Shown: in pieces, positions 56,329 to 64,000 of the stretch
Position numbering within the stretch: the stretch's first letter is position 1
Layout of the letters: every line of letters starts with the position of its first letter
NCBI RefSeq assembly: GCF_900069005.2
Contig: NZ_LN831279.1
Coordinates: 1,839,489 to 1,903,488 of the forward strand
DNA length: 64,000 nt
Source: Paenibacillus sp. GM2
GTDB taxonomy: Bacteria; Bacillota; Bacilli; Paenibacillales; Paenibacillaceae
Direction of reading: 5' to 3'
Program-made: the position numbers and the translations under genes
Notes under the pieces: generated by a model
Told to the model about the DNA's origin: nothing
Databases searched by the model: none
What the model saw: only the letters and a program-made list of their open reading frames with translations

Positions 56329-56379
56329 GTCTTACTCCCCCTCGTTATACTAAAAATATTATATTAAAAGATGAACAAG

Positions 56380-57252
56380 TCATCCCTTAACCGAACCCAG
56401 CAGCACTCCTTTGGCAAAGTGCTTTTGCAGGAATGGATATATGGACAGGATCGGAACGGTAGAGAACACGATAACCGCCATATTGATAATTTTAGATGGT
56501 GGAGGAGGCGCCTCATTCATATCAGACAACCCCTTCTCCGATAGAATCACAATCTGTCTTAACAAAACCTGGATGGGCCATTTTTTCGAGTCATTGATAT
56601 ACAAAATAGCGCTCAGAAAAGTGTTCCAATGCGTTACGGCGTAAAACAGGGAAAAGGTAGCCAGCGCAGGCAGAGACAGAGGGATAACAATGCGGAATAA
56701 AATCCCAAGGTCATTGCAACCGTCGATCTTGGCCGATTCCTCCAGGCCATCAGGCAGCTGCTGGAAGAAATTTTTGATAATGATCATATTAAAAGCACTG
56801 ATCGCGCTAGGAATAATCAGCGCCCAGTAAGTATTGGTCAGGTGCAGCTCTTTGACAATCAAAAAAGTAGGCACAATCCCGGCGTTAAATAACATCGTGA
56901 AGATAACCATAAGCATGACGGGTCGGCGTCCATAGAGATCTTTACGGGCAAGCGGGTAGGCCATTAACACGGTCAGCAGCAGGTTGACCAATGTGCCGAT
57001 CACCGTCACCCCGATGGTCACCGCCAGGCTGCGAAGCAATATCGGAGTGGAGAAAATATAACGGTAGCCCTCCAGCGAAAATTTTGTTGGAAATATAAGA
57101 AAACTCTTGGACAGCACCTCCTGCTCGGTCGCAAAGGAGATCAGGATGATGTAAATAAACGGAATGATCATCACCGCTGATACCACTAGCAGGATGGCGA
57201 GATTAAGTCCGTCAAACAGATGGGTGCTCCAGCTTCGATTCTTTTGATTCAT
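56380..57252 (-). CDS. Carbohydrate ABC transporter permease (YtcP/LplC-like)
   Basis: The 290-residue protein has six helices and the EAA loop EESAKIDGCNDLGILFRIVIPLSLPAL (about 176-202). It pairs with the LplB-like permease encoded three bases upstream. The ATPase is not in the locus; these importers usually share the MsmX ATPase. Confidence 0.95.
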   Translation of the reverse strand: MNQKNRSWSTHLFDGLNLAILLVVSAVMIIPFIYIILISFATEQEVLSKSFLIFPTKFSLEGYRYIFSTPILLRSLAVTIGVTVIGTLVNLLLTVLMAYPLARKDLYGRRPVMLMVIFTMLFNAGIVPTFLIVKELHLTNTYWALIIPSAISAFNMIIIKNFFQQLPDGLEESAKIDGCNDLGILFRIVIPLSLPALATFSLFYAVTHWNTFLSAILYINDSKKWPIQVLLRQIVILSEKGLSDMNEAPPPPSKIINMAVIVFSTVPILSIYPFLQKHFAKGVLLGSVKG

Positions 57253-57255
57253 CGC

Positions 57256-58215
57256 TTAATACACCCCTTCCTCGCCGAATCTTTTGGCCAACCAGTTGGA
57301 ACTGATGACTAACACAAATCCAACCAGCGATTTGAAAAGCCCCACAGCGGTGCTGAAGCTGAACTGCCCTTGCGTAATCCCCGCCGTATATACATAAGTA
57401 TCAAATACTTCTCCCACCTCGCGGTTAATCGGATTCAGCATCAGGAAGATCTGCTCGAAGCCCGTATCCAGGAAGCTGCCCAGCCGAAGGATGAAAAGAA
57501 TGACAATCGTGGAGCGTATAGCTGGCAGCGTCACATTCCACAGTTGTCGCAGCCGGCCTGCACCGTCCATCTTTGCCGCTTCATATAGCTGAGGATCGAC
57601 CCCTGCCAGCGCAGCGAGGAATATAATCGTTCCCCAGCCCGTCTCCTTCCAAATAACTTCCAAGGTAATCATCGGCCTGAACCAGCCCGCACTGGCGAGG
57701 AAATTGATCTTCTCCCCTCCCATCGCCATGATGGCTTCATTCACTAATCCGCCGTCAATGGTAAAGAAGGTATAAGCGATGCCGACGACCACGACCCATG
57801 AGACAAAATGCGGGATGTAGATCACGGTCTGTATAGCCCGTTTTAATTTGTCCCGGCGCACTTCATTAATCATAAGAGAGAGCAGAATCGGTGCCGGAAA
57901 GAAAAATAAAATATTGTATCCGGCCAACACCAGGGTATTCCGTAAAAGCATCCAGAACGCGGGGTCATGGAACAGCCGCTCGAAGTGCTTCATGCCCACC
58001 CAGTTACTGCCGAAAAAGCCCAAGAAAGGCTGGTAATCCTTAAAAGCTAACAGAAGTCCCCACATCGGGAGGTATTTGAATAATAGAAAATAAAGCACCC
58101 CGGGAGCCAGCATCCCGTATAGCCATTTGTTTCTCCGTATCTGTCCCCAGAAGTAGGTTCGTTTTCTGATCGGGGCAGATATTTCAATCGCAAGATTTGC
58201 TTTGCTTTGATTCAT
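57256..58215 (-). CDS. Carbohydrate ABC transporter permease (LplB-like)
   Basis: The ATG at 58215 has GGTGGAG six bases upstream and is preferred over the GTG at 58227; it gives 319 residues. It has six helices and the EAA loop YEAAKMDGAGRLRQLWNVTLPAIRSTI (about 213-239). It is the first gene of the importer-glycosidase-oxidoreductase operon. Its upstream region contains the duplicated 23-bp element shared with the regulator gene. Confidence 0.95.
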   Translation of the reverse strand: MNQSKANLAIEISAPIRKRTYFWGQIRRNKWLYGMLAPGVLYFLLFKYLPMWGLLLAFKDYQPFLGFFGSNWVGMKHFERLFHDPAFWMLLRNTLVLAGYNILFFFPAPILLSLMINEVRRDKLKRAIQTVIYIPHFVSWVVVVGIAYTFFTIDGGLVNEAIMAMGGEKINFLASAGWFRPMITLEVIWKETGWGTIIFLAALAGVDPQLYEAAKMDGAGRLRQLWNVTLPAIRSTIVILFILRLGSFLDTGFEQIFLMLNPINREVGEVFDTYVYTAGITQGQFSFSTAVGLFKSLVGFVLVISSNWLAKRFGEEGVY

Positions 58216-58278
58216 CTTCGACTCCACCTTCGTGTTATTTGTGCGGTACCCTCAAGATAAGCGCCCCGGCAAGCCGGC

Positions 58279-58301
58279 GTCTATAATCAAGGGATAATCA
58301 T
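58279..58301 (-). promoter_or_regulatory. Candidate operator of the 763-residue regulator, copy at the importer operon
   Basis: Twenty-one of 23 bases match 60831-60853. Read on the minus strand each copy holds two GATTAT half-sites 11 bases apart, one helical turn, followed by TAGAC in the -35 position. A TATCTT -10-like box lies 18 bases on (58254-58259). Confidence 0.65.
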
Positions 58302-58418
58302 CAGGAAAGATGTTTGCCGCTGTGTGGAATATAATCAGAATCACGTATGGAATAATCATGGGAATGCCTCCGCCGCCCCTCTTTTGCCTCTCCTTTGCCC
58401 CCCTTCGTAACCTCACAA

Positions 58419-58440
58419 TAAAAAAAACCCGACGACGGGC
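58419..58440 (-). terminator. Terminator of the 763-residue regulator gene
   Basis: On the minus strand CCCG and CGGG form a short stem followed directly by T8. It lies 36 bases after the regulator stop. Confidence 0.6.
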
Positions 58441-58475
58441 TGGCAGCCTATCGCGGGAGTCTTCGACTGGAGCGT

Positions 58476-60767
58476 TCATATTTTCGAATTGCCATGCAAT
58501 TTCCGGTATTGTCCGGGCGTCATATTCTCCATCTTGCGAAAGAAGCGAATAAAGTTCTGAGGATTGGTATAGGTTAGCCGATCCGCAATATCCCCGATCT
58601 TCATATCCGTTTCGATCAGCCATTGCTTCGCCATGTGCAAGCGATAGTTCTGCAGGTACTCGCTGAAGCTGATCCCTTTTTCCCGGCTGAACAGCGGGCC
58701 TAAATGGTTGGGATGATAATTCAATTGCTTGGCGCAAGCTTCAAGCGTAAGCTCAGTATCGAAGTTCTGATGGATCATATTCGTGAGCTGGTCCGATAAT
58801 TTCTTGGCATGAGACTTGCTCTGCTGCTCCAATCTGCATATGATCGGAGCGATAACGGTATCGTTAAACCAAAGGCGGATTTCCTCCCGGGATTTTAGAT
58901 CAAGCAATCTGTCAAAAAGCTGCTTTTCCTGTTCGGGCGGAAACTCTGCGGCGGAATCCTGCTTCGTATCCGCTGCTGCTGTCTCGGATTGTCCCAGCTC
59001 CGTCAGCATCGTGTACAGCCTGACCAATGCCATCCGGTATTGGCGCCAGTCGGCTTGCTCTGCGAAGATCAAGCTAATGCAGTGTTCCAGCAGCTCTTCG
59101 GCTCTTGTTCGCTCCGCGAGCTTAACGGCGTCGTAGAGCTCTTTTGCTGCACGGTGCGGGAACACACTGGACACCAGGTCGTTAGGCTGGACGTCATCGA
59201 TAAACAGCACCGATTCTGTGCCAAACCGAATCTTATAGCGAAGCGCCTCCAGTGCTTGCTCGGCAGACTCAGAAATTTCGGCGAACCGTTTTTGGGGGCG
59301 GCTGATGCCGATGCTAATATGCAGCTTCAAGTATTGCAGCACGGTTGTCTGAATCAGCTCCGCTACGGTAAATAACCGGCTCTTGTACTCCACATCTGTC
59401 GATCCGGTACCTCCGATCACGGTAATTTGGGATTGCTCCAGCAGCACAGGATCCAGCCTTTCCTCGGGAGGGATCAGCTCGCCGACGATATTGGCGATGG
59501 CGAAGAGCAGCAGATCACGGTCGTTTTCGCTGTATTGGGACTTCTCCAGCGCATCGATCTGAATGGCAAGTGCGGCATGCCAGCTCCAATCGATGGGGTA
59601 GCCATATTCTTTCAGTCTGGCTGATAGCTGAGATTCTTTCTGTTCGCCGCGGATTAGCTTCATAACGAAAAACTGCTTCAGCTCCCGCACTTGCCCTGTC
59701 AGCTGTGCCAAGAGGCGGGATTCCGTCTGCAGCATGGATTGCAGACGATAGCCAATCATCGCAAACTCATCGGTGCGGGCTTCATCTGGCGGATCCCCAA
59801 ACCTGTTGGCTATCGTTGCGACCAGCTTCCCAATCGGCCGATAGAACTTCCGGGAACCAAGCCATGCCAGACCGCCGGTGATCAGAACCATGAGCAGGCA
59901 TACAAACAGAGTAACCCAGCCTATAGAGCGGGAATCTCGGGTAATATCCTTAATGGAAATAGCGGAGACATAAGTCCAGCCATTATAACTTGACTTGCGA
60001 ATGATCACGCTGGTGTTGTCTCCATCCAGCTCAACGTTAAATTGCCCTTCTGTTTCACTTTGCCTTTGCATCTTGGCCACGAGCTGCTCCAAGCCGGATT
60101 GCTGTAGCTTCTGATCACTCCGGGACAATAGCTGGTAAGCTTGATCCATAACCATAATGCTGCCAAGCTGATTGTCGGCTGTCAGAAGGTTGGCCAACTG
60201 CGATTCAGCGATGGTCACGATAGCCAAGCCATCGGCTTTCAGCGAATTCAGCGGGATTTTTTTCACAAGGCTAATGCTTGGCGAACTCTCGTTCTTGTCC
60301 GTTACCCAAACGGAAAATGAAGGCAGCTTCTCGTACCCTAGAAGATCATCCAGATTCGACACATCGTCGAATGTAAAAATATTGTTGTTGTCGACGCCCC
60401 ATTGCCCCCTCAAATTGAGCACCGTCATATTGTTTATGGTTAGCTCGAAGGTTTGGCTGCGCACCATGTTCTGGTACATTTCACTATAAACCTGATAATG
60501 CTCTGCTGAATATGGGAGCGACATGGCATTTACCACAAGAGGCGAGCTAATATACTGCGTAACCGAATGATCGATCGTCTTGAGAGTTTGCTCCACGCGA
60601 AGTTGAGTCTGCTGAAGCGCCGCCATGCTGCTCTGGTTCACCTTGTCCTGAACGATTGAGGAAGCTTTGTAATATGATATAATTCCAACTATAATCACTG
60701 GAATAGAGCCAATCAGCAGACTATACATTAAGAGACGGGTGTAATAATTGCCGGAACGAATTTTCAT
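58476..60767 (-). CDS. Membrane-bound AraC-type regulator with extracellular sensor
   Basis: The 763-residue protein has TM1 (about 12-32), an extracellular cache-like region (about 33-285), TM2 (about 290-312), a HAMP-like linker and a C-terminal AraC domain (about 655-755; LTLEACAKQLNYHPNHLGPLFSREKGISFSEYLQNYRL and IGDIADRLTYTNPQNFIRFFRKMENMTPGQYRKL). Regulators of this type in Paenibacillus and Bacillus sense an external sugar and activate the adjacent importer. The AAGGGAG site supports the ATG. The promoter region carries a 23-bp operator-like element and a perfect cre. Confidence 0.93.
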   Translation of the reverse strand: MKIRSGNYYTRLLMYSLLIGSIPVIIVGIISYYKASSIVQDKVNQSSMAALQQTQLRVEQTLKTIDHSVTQYISSPLVVNAMSLPYSAEHYQVYSEMYQNMVRSQTFELTINNMTVLNLRGQWGVDNNNIFTFDDVSNLDDLLGYEKLPSFSVWVTDKNESSPSISLVKKIPLNSLKADGLAIVTIAESQLANLLTADNQLGSIMVMDQAYQLLSRSDQKLQQSGLEQLVAKMQRQSETEGQFNVELDGDNTSVIIRKSSYNGWTYVSAISIKDITRDSRSIGWVTLFVCLLMVLITGGLAWLGSRKFYRPIGKLVATIANRFGDPPDEARTDEFAMIGYRLQSMLQTESRLLAQLTGQVRELKQFFVMKLIRGEQKESQLSARLKEYGYPIDWSWHAALAIQIDALEKSQYSENDRDLLLFAIANIVGELIPPEERLDPVLLEQSQITVIGGTGSTDVEYKSRLFTVAELIQTTVLQYLKLHISIGISRPQKRFAEISESAEQALEALRYKIRFGTESVLFIDDVQPNDLVSSVFPHRAAKELYDAVKLAERTRAEELLEHCISLIFAEQADWRQYRMALVRLYTMLTELGQSETAAADTKQDSAAEFPPEQEKQLFDRLLDLKSREEIRLWFNDTVIAPIICRLEQQSKSHAKKLSDQLTNMIHQNFDTELTLEACAKQLNYHPNHLGPLFSREKGISFSEYLQNYRLHMAKQWLIETDMKIGDIADRLTYTNPQNFIRFFRKMENMTPGQYRKLHGNSKI

Positions 60768-60778
60768 AGCATCTCCCT

Positions 60779-60792
60779 TGTAAGCGATTTCA
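60779..60792. promoter_or_regulatory. cre site (CcpA) at the regulator start
   Basis: TGTAAGCGATTTCA matches TGWAANCGNTNWCA at every position. It lies 12 bases before the regulator ATG and downstream of its predicted -10 (60807-60812), a position where CcpA would block elongation. Confidence 0.75.
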
Positions 60793-60830
60793 TTTATGTT
60801 TCTCCTATTATAGAGATGAGATGGAAAGAA

Positions 60831-60853
60831 GTCTATAATCAGGGCATAATCAT
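60831..60853 (-). promoter_or_regulatory. Candidate operator of the 763-residue regulator, copy at its own promoter
   Basis: Same element as 58279-58301. On the minus strand its TAGACT end occupies the -35 position, 17 bases from TATAAT (60807-60812), the layout of an activator site next to polymerase. Confidence 0.65.
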
Positions 60854-60957
60854 TAGAACGGGTGTCGCCGCTTGAATCCTCGATTTCCTCCCTTGTGATC
60901 TACTTCCTAGTTCCAAACGGATATCCGGCAATATGAAGCAGAAAGGAGAAGAACCTT

Positions 60958-61137
60958 ATGAATGATTTTCGCAACCCGCCTGGACAATACGATCCCCATG
61001 TACACAAGCAGCGGCATGAAGAGAAGCAAAAAATGGGAGTCGGCAGCCTAAAGGAAGTATTATGGGACTTAGTCAGTTTACTTATTGCCTTGGGAATAAT
61101 GGTATTGATTTTTTGCATGTTTAGATTTTTCTTTTAA
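60958..61137 (+). CDS. Small membrane protein, hypothetical
   Basis: The 59-residue ORF begins MNDFRNPPGQYDPHVHKQRHEEKQKMG and ends with one membrane helix (about 37-58, VLWDLVSLLIALGIMVLIF region) and aromatic residues at the C-terminus. AAAGGAG lies nine bases before the ATG. The histidine-, proline-rich, charged N-terminus would face the cytoplasm. It stands between two AraC-type regulator genes. I do not recognise a family. Confidence 0.75.
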   Translation: MNDFRNPPGQYDPHVHKQRHEEKQKMGVGSLKEVLWDLVSLLIALGIMVLIFCMFRFFF

Positions 61138-61179
61138 GTGGACACGCCAATCATGTAAAATGCGATGATATGCTCCGTA

Positions 61180-62097
61180 TCATCCGTCAAGTTGTTCCTG
61201 CTCCCCGGAAGCTTCCTCTCCCTTCCTCTGCTGACGAAGCATCAGCCGATAAGCCCCAGGTGTCATGCCCAGCTTGGCTGTAAACAGTCGTACCATATAG
61301 TTGGGATCGCGGATTCCTACCTTTTCCGCGATCTCGGAAATGCCAAGCACCGTTCCTCCCAACAGTTTTTTGGCCTCCTCCAGGCGCAGGTGCAGTACAT
61401 ACTGCAGCGGGGTTTTGCCGATATGTCTCTTCATGCATCTCGTGATGTAATTGGCCTGGAAATGCAAGCTTGCTTCCAATTCTGCAAGCTGGAACGGCTG
61501 CCTCCAATGTTCGTTCAAATACGCTACGGCAGCCCTGGCCAGCCGCAAGGATGGCTCCGGTTCGAACGTCCGCACACACTCTGCCTGCAATGCCGCGAAC
61601 AGCTCGGCCAGCAAGAGATGGAGCCGAAGTGCAGTTTCTACATTTAACCCATTGTGGATATCGTCCAACTCGCGCAGCAGCGGCTCTATGCTTTGTACAT
61701 CGACGGCAGCGAATTTCGGCAAGTACACCCGCTGCTGCGAGGATGGCTCGACATCCTCGTTCGTGCCTTTGGACAGCAGGGTCGACCAAGGAATATCCTC
61801 CTGTCGGATATGTGCCGCCGGATGTCCATGGACGAAATGCACCCAATAAATCTCCGTATCCTCCGAGCAGGAGCGATGCCCGAAATGCGGCAGCCCCGCT
61901 TCCAGCACAAGCATCTTTCCTGCGCCAATTTCATATTCCGTCTCTTCTTCCGTCATATAGAGCGTTCCCCGCGTTACCAGAAGCAGGTCGTATACGCCAA
62001 AGATACGGGCGAAATGCTGATCTCCCGGCTTCCATACGGCATGTCCTGCCATTAAAAATTGCGGCAGTGGCGGAATGGCAAATTCCAGACAATACAC
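61180..62097 (-). CDS. AraC family transcriptional regulator with cupin domain
   Basis: The GTG at 62097 with GGAGAG eight bases upstream is preferred over an earlier TTG at 62139, giving 305 residues. The N-terminal cupin (about 25-110; GVYDLLLVTRGTLYMTEEE) is followed by a C-terminal AraC domain (about 190-285; FQLAELEASLHFQANYITRCMKRHIGKTPLQYVLHLRLEEAKKLL). It is divergent from the GHL6-like gene and probably regulates it. Confidence 0.92.
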   Translation of the reverse strand: MYCLEFAIPPLPQFLMAGHAVWKPGDQHFARIFGVYDLLLVTRGTLYMTEEETEYEIGAGKMLVLEAGLPHFGHRSCSEDTEIYWVHFVHGHPAAHIRQEDIPWSTLLSKGTNEDVEPSSQQRVYLPKFAAVDVQSIEPLLRELDDIHNGLNVETALRLHLLLAELFAALQAECVRTFEPEPSLRLARAAVAYLNEHWRQPFQLAELEASLHFQANYITRCMKRHIGKTPLQYVLHLRLEEAKKLLGGTVLGISEIAEKVGIRDPNYMVRLFTAKLGMTPGAYRLMLRQQRKGEEASGEQEQLDG

Positions 62098-62230
62098 GTT
62101 GATTCTCTCCAATCTACAAGTCCGTTTTGTGCTATTCAAAGTTTATATTATCACTGGTTGCGCCCCGGTAAAAGAGGTACATTGAACACAAGAAATCGTT
62201 CTAATCTACCGCTAAAGGGGCTGTTCACAC

Positions 62231-64000
62231 ATGCGTTTTCGCCAAGTTCATCTCGACTTTCATACTTCTGAGGCCATCCCGGGCATCGGAAGCCAGTTTT
62301 CCAGATCACAGTTCCAGAATATGCTGCGTATTGGTCATGTTGATTCGATTACTGTCTTTTCGAAATGCCATCACGGCTGGGCTTACCATCCCAGTGAAGC
62401 TAATACGATGCATCCGCATCTCTCATTCGACCTGCTCGGCGAAATGATTGACTCCGCTCATGAAATCGGCGTTAAAACCCCCGTCTATCTCTCCGCAGGC
62501 CTCGACGAAAAGCTGGCCAGACGCCATCCCGAATGGCTAATCCGTGATGCAGAGGATCGAACACGCTGGGTGAGAGATTTTATGACGCCAGGCTACCACG
62601 AATTTTGCTTTAATACCCCTTATCTGGACCTCCTGCTGGCTCAAATCCATGAGATCGTGTCCAACTATGATGCGGACGGCATCTTCCTCGACATCGTCGG
62701 GATTCGCGAATGCCGATGCCAGTATTGCGTGGCCGCGCTTCGGGAGGCCGGACAGGATCCGCGCGACGAAGCAGCCGTAGCCGCCTTGGGCGAACGAACT
62801 TACCTGAACTATACCCGGCGAGTGCGGGAAACTATCGATGCTGTCAAGCCCGGCCTTCCGGTCTTTCATAACAGCAGTCATCAACTGCGGGGCCGCCGTG
62901 ATCTTGCTCGTGTTAACAGCCATCTGGAGCTTGAATCGCTGCCAACCGGGGGCTGGGGTTATGATCACTTTCCGCTTTCGGCGCGTTACGTCCAGTCGCT
63001 GGGCATGGACTATCTGGGCATGACGGGCAAGTTCCACACCTCCTGGGGCGAATTCGGCGGGTACAAGCATCCGAACGCGCTTCGCTTCGAGACGGCGCTT
63101 AGCCTCGCTCATGGCGCCAAATGCTCGATCGGCGACCAGCTTCATCCTTCGGGACAGATGGATGAAGCAACCTATGCCCTGATCGGCGCCGCCTATGCTG
63201 AAGTAGAAGCAAAAGAGCCGTGGTGTCGTAACACTTCATCCGTGGCAGACATCGCCGTCTTGTCACTGGAAGCGGCTCGGGAAGCCTGCCCGGACACCCT
63301 GCAGCAGGACCAGCAAGCCAACCTGGCTGATGCAGGCGCAGTGCGAATTCTGACCGAAGGTCATTATTTGTACGACATCGTGGATGTCGATGCGGATTTC
63401 AGCCGTTACAAAGTGTTGGTCCTCCCCGATGAGGTGCCGGTATGGCCGGAATTAAGGGATCTCATCAACCAATTTACAGCGAACGGCGGAAAAGTTCTGG
63501 CTACAGGGCGTTCCGGCCTAAATGCGGCCGGCGATACCTTTATGCTTGAACTGGGATTGAACTGGAAAGGTGCTAACCCGTACCAGCCATCCTATTTTCA
63601 TCCGCAGTTCTCCCCGGGCCCCCTTCTGCCTGCTTCTTATGTGATGTACAGTGAAGGACAACTGGTGGAGCTTAACGGAGGCCGTTCGCTTGGCCGACGG
63701 GAGAATCCGTATTTCAACCGCGACGTCTTTACCTTCAGCTCGCATTTGCATACCCCAAGCGCCGGGGAGGATAACGGGCCCGGTATGATTGAAAGCCAAA
63801 GCGGCATCTATATCGCCTGGAATGTATTCGGCGACTATGCCGACAACGGCCACCTCGTCCTGAAGGAGACAGTATTGCACGCTCTTTCCCGGCTGCTGCC
63901 GCAGCCGTCCCTGCGCTGCGATTTGCCAGCCCGGGGTATCGCGACACTGCAATATCAAGCGGAGGAAAACCGCTATATCCATCACTTATTGTATGCCGCC
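62231..64000 (+). CDS. GHL6/beta-galactosidase-trimerisation-type glycosidase (3' end outside window)
   Basis: The frame from the ATG at 62231 is open to the window edge (590 residues). It starts MRFRQVHLDFHTSEAIPGIG, then has a TIM-barrel region typical of hypothetical glycosyl hydrolase 6 proteins (DADGIFLDIVG and the CRCQYC cysteines, about 155-170), and from about residue 400 (VLVLPDEVPVWPELRDLINQFTANGGKVLATG) a GATase-like fold related to the beta-galactosidase trimerisation domain. No signal peptide, so it is cytoplasmic. The substrate is likely an oligosaccharide freed by the locus; alpha-L-fucose and beta-galactose linkages are both possible. Confidence 0.82.
   Translation, partial: MRFRQVHLDFHTSEAIPGIGSQFSRSQFQNMLRIGHVDSITVFSKCHHGWAYHPSEANTMHPHLSFDLLGEMIDSAHEIGVKTPVYLSAGLDEKLARRHPEWLIRDAEDRTRWVRDFMTPGYHEFCFNTPYLDLLLAQIHEIVSNYDADGIFLDIVGIRECRCQYCVAALREAGQDPRDEAAVAALGERTYLNYTRRVRETIDAVKPGLPVFHNSSHQLRGRRDLARVNSHLELESLPTGGWGYDHFPLSARYVQSLGMDYLGMTGKFHTSWGEFGGYKHPNALRFETALSLAHGAKCSIGDQLHPSGQMDEATYALIGAAYAEVEAKEPWCRNTSSVADIAVLSLEAAREACPDTLQQDQQANLADAGAVRILTEGHYLYDIVDVDADFSRYKVLVLPDEVPVWPELRDLINQFTANGGKVLATGRSGLNAAGDTFMLELGLNWKGANPYQPSYFHPQFSPGPLLPASYVMYSEGQLVELNGGRSLGRRENPYFNRDVFTFSSHLHTPSAGEDNGPGMIESQSGIYIAWNVFGDYADNGHLVLKETVLHALSRLLPQPSLRCDLPARGIATLQYQAEENRYIHHLLYAA

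Noticed and set aside
58252..58737. 161-codon minus-strand frame overlapping the regulator 3' end
   Set aside because: It covers the regulator's terminator and the importer operator, and its sequence is a frame-shifted reading of the AraC domain.
61187..62102. Long frames on both strands overlapping the cupin-AraC gene
   Set aside because: High GC content produces open antisense frames here; only the AraC frame has family motifs and a ribosome site.

Overview
The window looks like a chromosome segment of a spore-forming Firmicute, most probably Paenibacillus. It carries two spore-germination receptor loci, a YerC/TrpR-type regulator, a HelD ATPase, LplB/YtcP-type sugar ABC importers with cache-AraC regulators, CcpA-type cre sites and a T-box leader. 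Species cannot be named from the sequence. No rRNA, tRNA, CRISPR array or intact insertion sequence was seen. The PUL-like end (about 48-64 kb) reads as more GC-rich than the left half.

Layout. 1-2.5 kb: a germination locus (gerA-type, then a partial gerB-type). 2.6-10.6 kb: one minus-strand operon of eight genes behind tandem sigma-A promoters. It encodes an acyl carrier protein, an ATP-grasp ligase, a glycosyltransferase-like protein, a radical SAM/SPASM enzyme, a three-part ABC-2 exporter and a BtrH-like protein. It resembles a cut-down butirosin-type aminoacyl-ACP pathway with its own exporter, and I could not match it to a known product; it is the best candidate for an undescribed system. 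10.8-20.2 kb: a tyramine-type locus consisting of T-box-tyrS, a rep-like relic, tyrP, tdcA, pdxK, nhaC and a TrpR-like gene. The set imports tyrosine, decarboxylates it and exports tyramine, with a kinase that can supply the PLP cofactor. 20.7-24.5 kb: a second germination operon (gerB-gerA-gerC), followed by a repeat array.

25.2-31 kb: a cellobiose/lichenan-type PTS operon (IIB, IIA, IIC, GH1 phospho-glucosidase, dedicated HPr) divergent from a LicR-type PRD regulator; the GH1 enzyme has Gln in place of its acid/base Glu. 31-33 kb: small genes, including a truncated VOC protein. 32.8-40.3 kb: an envelope-modification block. A SGNH lipoprotein, MBOAT acyltransferase, DHHW protein and DUF4358 lipoprotein form one operon. 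A polysaccharide deacetylase shares a 34-bp promoter element with it, and a two-component system lies next door. 40.5-47.8 kb: a serine hydrolase, helD, a candidate small RNA, azlCD with an AraC regulator, a sugar acetyltransferase and a collapsed MATE gene.

47.9-64 kb: a glycan-use locus. It has a secreted multidomain glycosidase, a FAD oxidoreductase, a six-hairpin-type glycosidase, an ABC sugar importer, two AraC-type regulators, a small membrane protein and a partial GHL6/beta-galactosidase-like gene. A duplicated 23-bp element in front of both the transporter and the 763-residue regulator, plus two cre sites, suggests induction by the regulator and repression by CcpA. All function calls rest on reading motifs and gene order; no database search was run.
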